From: Deltaproteobacteria bacterium
GTDB taxonomy: Bacteria > Desulfobacterota > RBG-13-43-22
Length of the DNA stretch: 42,366 nt
Direction: 5' to 3'
Assembly (NCBI GenBank): GCA_016219225.1
Contig: JACRBX010000058.1
Location: 1-42,366, forward strand
Made by a program: the position numbers and the translations under genes. Each line of letters opens with the position of its first letter. The stretch's first letter is position 1. Shown piece after piece: positions 24,767 through 33,207 of this stretch. The notes below the pieces were generated by a model, which worked only from the letters and a program-made list of their open reading frames with translations, was not told where the DNA came from and ran no database searches.

Positions 24767-25915
24767 CTGATCAGCAGAGATCTCAGCACCCTGAACCACG
24801 AAGATTTCCAGGATATCGTTGACGTTATCCAGGCAGCCCATTACCGGGTAAGGCTGCCGGAGATGCGCGCCAAGATGGTCCGCTCCCTTCGACGGGTCTT
24901 CCGTGCCGAGGGGGTTGTTTTCTTCCTGGGCGACAGGGAGTTCAAAACGATTGACAATGCCGACCTGGTCGGGGCGGGTATGAACCTCCATTACCTGGAT
25001 CGGTGGGTCCGCTGTTACAGCCGGTCTGACCCGTTTCAGCAGGAAGCCCATTTCCGGAGTACGGTCTGCAAGGTTGATGATATCCTGCCCTACAAACGCT
25101 GGGTGAACCTACCGATTTATAACGAATTTTATCGACCCCAGAACATCCACTATAAACTCTCCATTTCTCTGCGCTCCAACGCCAGGGTCCTGGGATTGAT
25201 CGGGTTGTTTCGGCCAAAGGATCAGGCCGACTTTTCCCGCCGGGATGTGGCCAAGGCCCGTATTCTGGCCCCTCATCTGACTACCGCCCTGGAGAACAGT
25301 ATCCAATTCACGGAAATGGATGAGTCGAAAAAATGGTTTGGGGGGTGGGGGGATAAACTGCCATCCTTCGGGATTATCATTCTGAATTATGACCTGCGGC
25401 CGGTTTATTGGAATTCCAGCGCCGATGCCTTTTGCGGAATGCTTTGCCCGGAACAGGCGCCTCATCCCGACGCAATAAACCTGGGAGGCGTCTCTATCCC
25501 CCCCGAAATCGTACGGGATTGCTTGTCCCTTAAAGGGCTTTTCCAAAACGGCCTTGAATCGGCTGCGCTGCGCCGTCAGAGGATTATGGAGTCCGGACCC
25601 AACAGAAAATTTCAGATCAATGCTTCCCTGGTCGAGCACGCCCTCGGGGAACGGTCCGCTCTTAGATTTGTAATCTACATGCTGGACTTTTCAGAAACCG
25701 GCCCAGGCCGGGAAGAGGTATTAAAAGAAAAATATCAGCTCACCAGAAGGGAAATCGCCATAGCCCACTGCGTCAGCCAGGGCCTGACCAACGATGAAAT
25801 CGGCGAGCGGCTTTATATCAGCCGGTTTACTGTGGAGACCCATTTAAAGAACATTTTCGACAAAACCAAAGTGAAAAACAGAACCAGCCTGGCCGGCCTG
25901 TTGCAATCCGTTTGA
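24767..25915 (+). CDS. LuxR-family transcriptional regulator
   Basis: A regulator with a C-terminal LuxR/GerE helix-turn-helix (last 60 residues: YQLTRREIAIAHCVSQGLTN through DEIGERLYISRFTVETHLKN). The N-terminal part is an alpha/beta sensor region that may be GAF- or PAS-like, without strong motifs. The first ATG is at 24863. The frame is open upstream, however, and reads SRDLSTLNHEDFQDIVDVIQ and on into the known part as plausible protein, and the only strong Shine-Dalgarno fits a CTG at 24767. I therefore place the start at CTG (382 residues); the conventional alternative is 350 residues from 24863. It is divergent from module A and is its likely regulator. Confidence 0.85.
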   Translation: MISRDLSTLNHEDFQDIVDVIQAAHYRVRLPEMRAKMVRSLRRVFRAEGVVFFLGDREFKTIDNADLVGAGMNLHYLDRWVRCYSRSDPFQQEAHFRSTVCKVDDILPYKRWVNLPIYNEFYRPQNIHYKLSISLRSNARVLGLIGLFRPKDQADFSRRDVAKARILAPHLTTALENSIQFTEMDESKKWFGGWGDKLPSFGIIILNYDLRPVYWNSSADAFCGMLCPEQAPHPDAINLGGVSIPPEIVRDCLSLKGLFQNGLESAALRRQRIMESGPNRKFQINASLVEHALGERSALRFVIYMLDFSETGPGREEVLKEKYQLTRREIAIAHCVSQGLTNDEIGERLYISRFTVETHLKNIFDKTKVKNRTSLAGLLQSV

Positions 25916-26077
25916 AAAAAAACAGTGGTTCAGGCGAAAGCAGAGCCCTGCAAACCGATGAGAAGGTAAAACGATCCTATCTGGGATGTGTTCCGGAGAA
26001 GCTCTTTGGTCACCGGGGTTTCGCTGGCCGGCAGGACCTTAGCACCGCATCATGACCCGCCGTTCAGAAGCTGTCCG

Positions 26078-27415
26078 TTATTTGTACACGCCGTATTCCC
26101 TGGTGAAATCGATCATGGCGTGCACCGTCTCTGCCTTGCCTTCATCCATGACCGTGCCGAAGGCCATGATATAGCCGCCGCCTCTACCGGCAACATCGAT
26201 AAGTTCCTGGCAATACGCTTTCACCTGATCGGAGGTGCCGGTTAGTATCATGCCTGAAGGAACGTTTCCGCCGATACAGAGCCTGTCCCCGATGGTTTCC
26301 TTGACGGTTGCCATGTCTGTCCGGTCGAATATCCAGAAACAGGAGCCCTTGGGCAGTTCTTTCAGATAGTTGAGCCGCTTGCCGTATGATCCTTCGGCGA
26401 ATAAGTAAGGCACACACCCCTCGGAGGCCAGTCCGAGAATGAGCGCCTTGAGGGAAGGCCAGTAGAACTTGGCGAACTGGGCATCGGACATGAACCCGTC
26501 AGCCCCTTTATGCAGGGGGATAAATATCACGGGATTTCCGCTCGCAGAGGCCGCGTTCACACCCTGTTTGATTGCCAGCGGGGTCAGCTTCTCAACGGCT
26601 TTTAATACCCTGTCGGGTTTTCTATACATGTCGAGCATCATTCCCCGCGTGCCCCTCAAGGTATCGGCAACAAGATCGAAGGGTGCTTTCGTGGCTCCGC
26701 CCATGCAAGACGGGAAGCCCATGGCTTTAGCTTCTGCTTCGAAAGCCGATACCTTTTGTATCCAGGTCATTGCTTCATCCCCGGCTTCCATCAGCGCTTT
26801 CAGTGCCTGCTGGACCGGCGGAGTGCCAAAGGGAATCATGTGTATCGAAACCCCTATTATCTCCCACAGATCGGTAAAGGAAGGGATATTTTTCAGGGGT
26901 TCCAAGGCCCCTAAGGCGCGTGGTATCAGCGTTCTGGCCCAGAAATTCGATGGGTCGTCTATCAGGGTTTCATAGTCTTCGACGCGCATGTATTCGCCTT
27001 CAGCGTATTGATAACCTGAGGTTTCGGGAACACCATGACCGGGCCATTTATACTGTTTGTAATCAAGGATTTCGAGAATCCTGCCCGACCCGATGGCCAC
27101 AGGGCTCGCCAGGTAGTCCGGTTGGTAATCTATCAGAAACCGTTTATTGGCCGAGATTAATTTGTCCGTATCGTACATGGCTTCGTAGGGTGTTACCCCA
27201 TATAGATGGGCCGGCATGAAGGTGCCGAACACATGCACGGGCACGCGGTCCGGGGTCTTTTCCATCTGAACCACATCAATGAACCTCTTTACTGCCGCCT
27301 TGTATTGGGTTTCAGCTTCAGGGCTTTGAAACCTGACATCTTCTGCCGAAAGCCATGTCTGAAATCTGCTTTCCCGCTTTTCGGCCGCCGACATCTCTGC
27401 CCACGTCTTTCCCAT
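26078..27415 (-). CDS. Uroporphyrinogen decarboxylase-family protein (MtaA/CmuA-like)
   Basis: A 445-residue TIM-barrel protein of the UroD family (PF01208). Typical segments are DRVPVHVFGTF, LHKGADGFMSDAQFAKFYWP, YLFAEGSY, FWIFDRTDMATVKETIGDR and GGNVPSGMILTGTSDQVKAYC. It is longer than haem-pathway HemE (about 350) and lies among catabolic genes, so a corrinoid/methyl-transfer or related catabolic role is more likely than haem synthesis. The HxC...C zinc set of MtaA is not obvious; His of PLHKGADG and Glu of AEGSY are candidate ligands. ATG at 27415 has GGGAGGT upstream, unlike the earlier in-frame start at 27463. It is the last gene of module B. Confidence 0.85.
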   Translation of the reverse strand: MGKTWAEMSAAEKRESRFQTWLSAEDVRFQSPEAETQYKAAVKRFIDVVQMEKTPDRVPVHVFGTFMPAHLYGVTPYEAMYDTDKLISANKRFLIDYQPDYLASPVAIGSGRILEILDYKQYKWPGHGVPETSGYQYAEGEYMRVEDYETLIDDPSNFWARTLIPRALGALEPLKNIPSFTDLWEIIGVSIHMIPFGTPPVQQALKALMEAGDEAMTWIQKVSAFEAEAKAMGFPSCMGGATKAPFDLVADTLRGTRGMMLDMYRKPDRVLKAVEKLTPLAIKQGVNAASASGNPVIFIPLHKGADGFMSDAQFAKFYWPSLKALILGLASEGCVPYLFAEGSYGKRLNYLKELPKGSCFWIFDRTDMATVKETIGDRLCIGGNVPSGMILTGTSDQVKAYCQELIDVAGRGGGYIMAFGTVMDEGKAETVHAMIDFTREYGVYK

Positions 27416-27504
27416 GTTGCTACCTCCCGTTGGATTATGGCGCACTGAAACGGCAGGCGCCATCCTCGCCTAATTTACTTTACAGCTATTTGCAGGGGAT
27501 TAGA

Positions 27505-27532
27505 GGGAAGGGGCGGACCAAAGCCCCTTCCC
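27505..27532. terminator. Strong hairpin between the module B lyase and the UroD-like gene
   Basis: A perfect 10-bp stem GGGAAGGGGC / GCCCCTTCCC with an 8-base loop lies just after the lyase stop codon. On the minus strand no U-tract follows, so it may be a partial terminator or a processing/stability element rather than a full stop. The UroD-like gene begins 90 bp further on. Confidence 0.45.
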
Positions 27533-27539
27533 GATTGGT

Positions 27540-28805
27540 TTACAATTTTTTGTCCATAACGGCCCGGGCGATATACTCGAAATCGGTTACGGAAATCGTT
27601 CCTTTGATGATATTGGACTCCTCTTTGACGATCTGGAGCATCTGTTTCATCTCTTCTTCACTGGCCTCCAGCCCCAAACGGTTCAGAACGAACCGGATGT
27701 TGGCCATGCCGCTGCCCTTGCCCAGACCGTATTCAAAGTCCGTCTTTCCGATGACCTTGGGGGCGAAGGCCGCTCCCATCCACAGGCCGGCCTGAAAGGC
27801 CTTCTGTTCAGCATGGACGGCCGTGCCGATGATCTTCATATAATAAAAATCCCCGGTCACCGGTTTGGTCCCGGCCGGCCGGTAGCGGCTGATCTTTTCC
27901 GCTAATTTGGAGATCCGGGTCACCTTGGTGAGATCGATACCGGTCTTGATGCCGAAGAGGATTTCCAGCGTGGCGGCGATCTCGTCAATAGCGATGTTGC
28001 CCTCCCGTTCCCCCATGCCGCACAGGGCGGTGTGGACACAACTGGCGCCGTTCATGATGGCCTCCAGGGCGTTTGCCACCCCCAGTCCGAAGCCGTTATG
28101 ATTATGGATTTCGAAGTTGGTCTCCGGAAAGAATTCCTTGAGCTTCTTAAAGGTATAGGCCGTTCCATAGGGGGTCATTACCCCAAAGGTATCGACAAAG
28201 ACGATGGCATCGATCTTGACCCTGTCGAGGAGGTCGGCATACAGCTTTCTGAGGTAGTGGATCGGGGTCCTCGAAGCATCCCATCCCATGAAATAGGCCT
28301 TCATCCCGTTGGCATTGGCGATCCTGAAGGCCTCGCTGAGACGCTCCACCGTCTGGCTATGGTCCAGGCCATAGACGTGTTTACATACATAGGGGTTGAC
28401 GCAATGCTCGATAAGGACCGACCGGGTCCCTAATTCCTCGGCCAGTTTCAGGTCGTCTTTGTGGGCCCTCAGGAAGGCAATAATCTCGGCCTTCAAGTCC
28501 ATCTTCAGGACCTCTTTAAAAGAATCGCGGACATCCTCGGAAGAGATCGGCATACCGAATTCGATCCGGTCCGCACCCAGATAGTCCAGCTCCACAGCCA
28601 GTTTAATCCTTTCGTCGGGTTTGAAGACTACATCCGGTGTCTGCTCCCCATCCCTCAGGGTGACGTCGTGGATCAGCACCTTTTTGGCGACCCTGGACCG
28701 GTCATAGGCCTCCGGTACAAAGTTCATCGGCGAAAGCCAGTAAGTATTTTTTTTAAAATAGGGAACATTTTCCAAAGGATATCCCTCATAATTCCAGTCC
28801 ATCAT
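27540..28805 (-). CDS. DRE-TIM metallolyase (homocitrate/isopropylmalate synthase-like, module B)
   Basis: A 421-residue HMGL-like enzyme, paralogous to the one in module A. The motif HDVTLRDGEQTPDV (D47, R51, D52) is fully canonical, with metal ligands in FEIHNHNGFG and the GMGEREGNIAIDE motif in place of LGERAGNA. Both paralogues share the N-terminal layout and the C-terminal extension, so they define one subfamily. AAGGAGGT precedes the start; two adjacent ATGs (28805 and 28802) are both possible. It follows lutC by a spacer filled with heptanucleotide repeats. Cleavage or condensation of a 2-keto/2-hydroxy acid is the likely chemistry. Confidence 0.85.
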   Translation of the reverse strand: MMDWNYEGYPLENVPYFKKNTYWLSPMNFVPEAYDRSRVAKKVLIHDVTLRDGEQTPDVVFKPDERIKLAVELDYLGADRIEFGMPISSEDVRDSFKEVLKMDLKAEIIAFLRAHKDDLKLAEELGTRSVLIEHCVNPYVCKHVYGLDHSQTVERLSEAFRIANANGMKAYFMGWDASRTPIHYLRKLYADLLDRVKIDAIVFVDTFGVMTPYGTAYTFKKLKEFFPETNFEIHNHNGFGLGVANALEAIMNGASCVHTALCGMGEREGNIAIDEIAATLEILFGIKTGIDLTKVTRISKLAEKISRYRPAGTKPVTGDFYYMKIIGTAVHAEQKAFQAGLWMGAAFAPKVIGKTDFEYGLGKGSGMANIRFVLNRLGLEASEEEMKQMLQIVKEESNIIKGTISVTDFEYIARAVMDKKL

Positions 28806-28834
28806 AAAACCTCCTTGTTTTAAGTAAAAATAAA

Positions 28835-28984
28835 GTTGCAAGTTGCAAGATACAAGTTTCAAGCATAAAAAACCGCCTGATGGCTATGGACAATAGGCAA
28901 TGGGCTATGGGCTATAGGCTAAGGTTTACCGTGTACGGTTTTCCTTAAACCTTAAACCTTGGACCTTATACCTTGAACCTTTAT
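28835..28984. repeat. Heptanucleotide repeat tract 2 (three sub-tracts)
   Basis: Three different 7-bp repeats lie in one spacer. At 28835-28869: GTTGCAA twice, GATACAA, GTTTCAA, GCATAAA. At 28882-28923: GGCTATG, GACAATA, GGCAATG, GGCTATG, GGCTATA, GGCTAAG. At 28943-28984: CCTTAAA twice, CCTTGGA, CCTTATA, CCTTGAA, CCTTTAT. The last covers the lutC stop codon (28981-28983). Confidence 0.8.
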
Positions 28985-29598
28985 TCATCCCCAATAACCC
29001 AGACATGCACTTCACCCGGTCCATGGACCTCCCGGGTCAATACCCCTTCGATGTCGCCTGTCTGACTCGGGCCGCTGATCAGGGTGATGCAGACCGGGAC
29101 AGGGGCCGTCGCTGCATTCAGCTTCTGGCACAGGTCAGTGAGGCGGGACAGAATCTTCGATCGGGGAAGAAAAAACCCGACGGCCGGGGGCAGGCTGGAG
29201 ACATCCCGCCGGCGATCTCCACCGGTCTCGATCACCAGGGTGCCTGTCTCCGCCAGAGCCCACTGGGCCTCATCAAGACCGAAAGCGGCTGTGGCCGCAT
29301 TATCGGTCCAATAGTCTTTCAAACCCTCCCACCAAAGGACCCGAATGGCCGCCACACCAGTCCAGCCCATTTCCGATACGAGCCTCTGCACACCTTTCCT
29401 GGCCTCTTCCCGGGTTTCCACCTGATGGACCGTTACACCGATGTCAGTGGCCTGTTGTCTGAAAACCCGGGTGCGCTCCTCAAGGTCCTCGAAAAAGAGA
29501 TGGGAAGGCGGCTGCCACCGCGGGAGCGGTAAGGGCGGGGAATTTGTCCGCCCCAGGGATTCACGGACCTTTCTCAAAAATTCGGCACGTTCCATCAA
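28981..29598 (-). CDS. lutC: LutC-like LUD-domain protein
   Basis: A 205-residue single-domain LUD protein. The family pattern is visible: ALAETGTLVIETGG, then LPPAVGFFLPRSKIL, and the final ISGPSQTGDIEGVLTREVHGPGEVHV. In LutABC/LldEFG systems this subunit works with the two Fe-S proteins in oxidation of L-lactate to pyruvate. It starts directly at the lutB stop with no gap. Its location after a liv operon suggests that a 2-hydroxy acid arises in the pathway, though the substrate may differ from lactate. Confidence 0.88.
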   Translation of the reverse strand: MMERAEFLRKVRESLGRTNSPPLPLPRWQPPSHLFFEDLEERTRVFRQQATDIGVTVHQVETREEARKGVQRLVSEMGWTGVAAIRVLWWEGLKDYWTDNAATAAFGLDEAQWALAETGTLVIETGGDRRRDVSSLPPAVGFFLPRSKILSRLTDLCQKLNAATAPVPVCITLISGPSQTGDIEGVLTREVHGPGEVHVWVIGDE

Positions 29599-31032
29599 CT
29601 ATCCTTTTTCGTTCCGGCCGGAGGCTTTTCTACCCTCTTCTTCCCACCAGTCATGAAAGCTCTGTTTTGGCGGTGCTGGCAGATTGCGGCTGGCTGACCA
29701 CTTCTTCAACAGGCCGGGGCCTTTGACGATCTGGCCCTCTTTCGCCCAAAAACGGAGTACCGCCTTGACCAGCCTCAATGCCTTATTGTAAAACCAGGGG
29801 TGTCCCATCACCGTCCCAAAGATTTGAAAAGCCAATTTTTCTGACTCCGGCCTGGCCCCTTTTTGAACAAGGTCCTGCCGTAGATCAGCCAAAAAATCGG
29901 TCAGCGGAATCCGGGCCGGACAGACCTCCTGGCAGGCCCCGCAGAGACTTGATGCGAAAGGAAGTTCCGGCCACTTCTCCAGGCCTTCGATAAGGGGGGT
30001 TAAAACCGCGCCGATGGGGCCCATGTAAACCGATCCATAAGCGTGGCCCCCGATCTGACGGTATACGGGACAAACGTTTAAACAGGTGGCACACCGGATG
30101 CAGTGAAGCACCGGCTGATACCGGGTGCCGAGAAGGCGGGAGCGGCCGTTATCGACGATCACGACATGAAGCTCCTCTGGCCCATCCTGGTCCTCAGCCC
30201 TTTTCGGACCCGTAATGGCCGTAACATAAGCGGTGCTGTCCTGGCCGGTGGCCGACCGGGGCAGGACACTCAACAAGACATCGAAACTTTCCCAGTCGGG
30301 GACAAGCCTTTCCATACCCATGATGACGACGTGGGTCCTGGGCAGGCCGCTGCTCAACCGGCCGTTTCCTTCATTGGTAACCAAAACCACCGTACCCGTT
30401 GAGGCCACACCGAAATTGGCTCCGGTGATTCCCATATCGGCGGCCAGAAATTTCTTGCGCAATTGGGTCCGGGCAAAGCGGGTCAACTCCCGGGCATCGG
30501 AGCCGACCGGCTGACCGGAGACCCTGGAAAAAAGGTCGCGAATCTGCTCCCGGTTCTTATGAATGGCCGGGCCGAGGATATGAAAGGGTCGGTCACCGGC
30601 CAATTGGATGATGTATTCTCCCAGGTCCGTTTCCACGGTTTCAACCTGGTCCTGCTCCAGGGCTTCATTGAGGCCTATTTCCTCAGAGACCATGGACTTG
30701 CCTTTGACGACCCGTTTTACCCCTTTCTGTCTGGCTAACTGCACGACATATTCAGTCGCCTCGCCGGCTGTGGCGGCGAAAAATATCCTGGCCCCTTTTC
30801 CCTCGGCCTTGGCGGCGAATTGTTCCAGGTAATGGTCCAGGTGACTTACGGTGTGGGCCCGGATGGCTTCCGTCCGGTCGCGCCATTCTTCCCAGGCGGG
30901 AAACCTGGTCGTGGCTATCCTCCTTCGATCCCGCATCCCATCCTGGGCCCGGCGCAAGGCTTGCCGCTGGAAATCCCGGCCCAGGGCAGTTTCCACTCTC
31001 TGATCAAAAGGACCCATCAGCTTATCGTCCAT
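29599..31032 (-). CDS. lutB: LutB-like LUD and [4Fe-4S] protein
   Basis: A 477-residue iron-sulfur protein. The N-terminal LUD domain (about 60-300) includes KGKSMVSEEIGLNEAL and GITGANFGVASTGTVVLVTNEGNGR split across the nucleotide-like pocket. Ferredoxin-type clusters follow, with C311-C314-C317-C321 and C364-C367-C371. A C-terminal LutB tail completes it. ATG at 31032 is preferred; it overlaps lutA by 11 bp with GAGGG upstream. ATG at 31050 would add six residues. It is the electron-transfer core of the LutABC complex, and its electron acceptor is unknown. Confidence 0.9.
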   Translation of the reverse strand: MDDKLMGPFDQRVETALGRDFQRQALRRAQDGMRDRRRIATTRFPAWEEWRDRTEAIRAHTVSHLDHYLEQFAAKAEGKGARIFFAATAGEATEYVVQLARQKGVKRVVKGKSMVSEEIGLNEALEQDQVETVETDLGEYIIQLAGDRPFHILGPAIHKNREQIRDLFSRVSGQPVGSDARELTRFARTQLRKKFLAADMGITGANFGVASTGTVVLVTNEGNGRLSSGLPRTHVVIMGMERLVPDWESFDVLLSVLPRSATGQDSTAYVTAITGPKRAEDQDGPEELHVVIVDNGRSRLLGTRYQPVLHCIRCATCLNVCPVYRQIGGHAYGSVYMGPIGAVLTPLIEGLEKWPELPFASSLCGACQEVCPARIPLTDFLADLRQDLVQKGARPESEKLAFQIFGTVMGHPWFYNKALRLVKAVLRFWAKEGQIVKGPGLLKKWSASRNLPAPPKQSFHDWWEEEGRKASGRNEKG

Positions 31033-31756
31033 GGGGCAACCATCCCTCATCCAGGAGCTGGGCCAGGTGCATGACGCGAACCGGATGGGCCTCCCTCTGA
31101 AGGCGGCCGCCGATGTTCATCAGGCAGCTCATGTCCAGGCTGACGAGCAGATCAGCTCCGGTCTCGAGAATGTGTTCAACTTTTTCGTCCACCATGGACG
31201 TCGAGATCCGGGGCATCTTCACGGCGAAGGTCCCCCCGAAACCGCAACAATCTTCTGCGCCTGGCAAAGGGACTACTTCCAGTCCCCGGACCATCTTCAG
31301 GATTTTTTCAGGTCCATCCGAGACTCCCAGCCAGCGCCTGGTATGGCAACTGTTGTGGAAGGTTGCCCGGCCACGGACCTCCACGGGCAGTGCTTCGACC
31401 TTAAGGACCTCGGTAAGGAATTCCGAGAATTCATAGGTTTTAACTGCCAATGTTTCCGCCTCTCTTTCCTCCGGTCGGCCGCTGAAGAGGCGGGGGTAGT
31501 TGTGACGGATCATGCCCACACACGATCCGGAAAGGGAAACCACGTGACTGCTGCTGCGAAAGGCCCGGATCATGGCCCGGGCCGACTTTCTGGCCTCTTC
31601 AGGATAGCCGCTGTTGAAGGCCGGTTGTCCACAACAGGTTTGTTCCTTCGGAAACTCTACCGTTACGCCGAGCTTCCGAAGGACCCGGACCGCGCTTTTT
31701 CCCACCTCGGGAAAAAGCCCATCGCACAAACAGGTGATCATCAGGGAAGCCTGCAT
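31022..31756 (-). CDS. lutA: LutA-like CCG-domain protein
   Basis: A 244-residue protein with two cysteine-rich CCG domains, as in LutA/GlpC/HdrB: C41-C42 in QTCCGQPAFNSGY and C170-C171 in EDCCGFGGTFAVK, with additional cysteines in GSCVGMI, NSCHTRRWLG and MSCLMNIGG. These bind an iron-sulfur cluster. The start at 31756 lies four bases after the livF stop; an upstream ATG at 31798 would overlap livF and is less likely. It is the first of lutABC and is co-transcribed with the second liv operon. Confidence 0.9.
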   Translation of the reverse strand: MQASLMITCLCDGLFPEVGKSAVRVLRKLGVTVEFPKEQTCCGQPAFNSGYPEEARKSARAMIRAFRSSSHVVSLSGSCVGMIRHNYPRLFSGRPEEREAETLAVKTYEFSEFLTEVLKVEALPVEVRGRATFHNSCHTRRWLGVSDGPEKILKMVRGLEVVPLPGAEDCCGFGGTFAVKMPRISTSMVDEKVEHILETGADLLVSLDMSCLMNIGGRLQREAHPVRVMHLAQLLDEGWLPHGR

Positions 31757-31760
31757 CGAA

Positions 31761-32459
31761 TTAACAGACTCCAAGGTATTGTTGCATGAGTGCTCCATTG
31801 GCCTTTAAATGGTCGGCCGTCCCTTCGTAAACAATCGACCCTTTATCAATCGCGTAAACCCGGTCGCTGACGCCCAGGGCAAACTCGGCATTTTGTTCGG
31901 CCAATAGGATGGTCACCCCTTTTTCTTTAAGTTCCCTGATTTTGGAGGCCAGGCTTTGCACGATCACCGGTGCCAGACCGGCCGTGGGCTCATCGAGCAG
32001 CAACAGTTCAGGCCCTCCCATCAGGGTTCTGGCAATGGTCAGCATCTGCTGCTCTCCTCCGCTCAAATTCCCTCCTTTCTGGCCGCCCAGGTCCTTCAGT
32101 TTAGGGAAAAGTTGATAGATCTCTTCGAACATCGTCTTGGGCTTCTTCTCCCGCCAGCCTAATTCCAGGTTTTCCCGAACCGTAAGATCGGAGAATATCC
32201 AACGATGTTCCGGAACAAACCCGATCCCCATCTGAACGATCTGGTAGGACTTTTGACCCCCAATCTCCCGGCCTTTAAATTGGACACTCCCTGACCGCGG
32301 CCGAGTCAGGCCGATGATACTTGAGAGCGTCGTCGTTTTCCCGGCCCCGTTTCTTCCCAACAGGCAAACCACTTCCTTTTTCTGAACCTGCAGGGAAACC
32401 TTGAAAATGGCCTGAAAGATATCGTAATAGGTGTCGATCTCCTTAACATTGAGCAGCAT
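31761..32459 (-). CDS. livF: LivF-type ABC importer ATPase (module B)
   Basis: A 232-residue ATPase with Walker A GRNGAGKTT, signature LSGGEQQMLTIARTLM, Walker B LLLLDEPTAGLAP and a C-terminal LMQQYLGV typical of LivF. The ATG at 32459 (MLLNVKEIDTYYD) has GGGAGAG upstream; the longer frame to 32498 has no support. It overlaps livG by 17 bp, the same overlap as in module A. Confidence 0.92.
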   Translation of the reverse strand: MLLNVKEIDTYYDIFQAIFKVSLQVQKKEVVCLLGRNGAGKTTTLSSIIGLTRPRSGSVQFKGREIGGQKSYQIVQMGIGFVPEHRWIFSDLTVRENLELGWREKKPKTMFEEIYQLFPKLKDLGGQKGGNLSGGEQQMLTIARTLMGGPELLLLDEPTAGLAPVIVQSLASKIRELKEKGVTILLAEQNAEFALGVSDRVYAIDKGSIVYEGTADHLKANGALMQQYLGVC

Positions 32460-33201
32460 CTTTTTCTCTCCCGAAATAGACTTCCTGGACCCTAACATTG
32501 GTCCGGATTTCCGCCGGGGTCCCGGCGGCGATGACCGCTCCGAAATTCATAACCGTCAGATAAGAAGCGATACTGAAAACCATATCCATCTTGTGCTCGG
32601 TAAACAGGATAGTCAGGGATTTTTCCCCGGAAATCTTCTGGATGAGTTCGATAGTCTCATTCGTTTCCACCGGAGACATCCCGCAGGTCGGTTCATCCAA
32701 CAGTAAAAGCTCAGGGGCCGAGGCCAGGGTAATCCCCAGTTCAAGCCTTTTGCGGTCTCCGGCCGAAAGCACCCCGGCAATCTCCTTTGACCGGTCCGTC
32801 AATCGGACCATGGCCAGGCATTCTTCCGTTTGCTCCAGGACCAGTTTTTTTGAGGGAGAATAGAAATTCAGGCCATATCCTCTTGAATACAATACGGCCG
32901 CCTGGACGTTTTCGAATACCGTCAGCCTGGGAAATATCTTGGTCACCTGGAAAGACCTCCCCAGGCCCATAGGGATGATCCTCTGAGGGCGAAACCGGGT
33001 AATGTCTTCCCCTTTAAAAAAAACCGAGCCGGTATCGCTCCGGTAGTATCCGCTGATCAAATTGAATAGCGTGGATTTTCCGGCCCCGTTAGGTCCGATC
33101 ACGCAGTAAATCTGACCCCGGGACACTTCCAGATCGACCTGGGCCACCGCTTGTACGCCACCGAAAGATTTGGATAACGCCTTGACTTCTAAAATAGCCA
33201 T
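32443..33201 (-). CDS. livG: LivG-type ABC importer ATPase (module B)
   Basis: A 252-residue ATPase. Walker A is GPNGAGKST, the signature region is the atypical LSAGDRKRLELGITLA, Walker B is LLLLDEPTCGMSP and the switch His is in FTEHKMDM. As in module A, the LivG signature departs from the common form, which may be a trait of this clade. Six bases separate it from livM. Confidence 0.92.
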   Translation of the reverse strand: MAILEVKALSKSFGGVQAVAQVDLEVSRGQIYCVIGPNGAGKSTLFNLISGYYRSDTGSVFFKGEDITRFRPQRIIPMGLGRSFQVTKIFPRLTVFENVQAAVLYSRGYGLNFYSPSKKLVLEQTEECLAMVRLTDRSKEIAGVLSAGDRKRLELGITLASAPELLLLDEPTCGMSPVETNETIELIQKISGEKSLTILFTEHKMDMVFSIASYLTVMNFGAVIAAGTPAEIRTNVRVQEVYFGREKDAAQC

Positions 33202-33207
33202 GGACTT

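Noticed and set aside
25916-26077. Minus-strand open stretch reading GAKVLPASETPVTKELL and on to a TGA near 25930
   Set aside because: It looks protein-like over about 38 codons but has no start, no recognised family and is out of frame with the UroD-like gene. It may be a gene remnant, but I cannot support one.
26078-27415. HemE of haem biosynthesis
   Set aside because: The protein is about 90 residues longer than HemE, lacks the typical N-terminal RQAGR motif and sits at the end of a catabolic operon.
28835-28984. CRISPR array
   Set aside because: The repeats are 7 bp, directly adjacent and degenerate, with no 20-40 bp spacers and no cas genes nearby.
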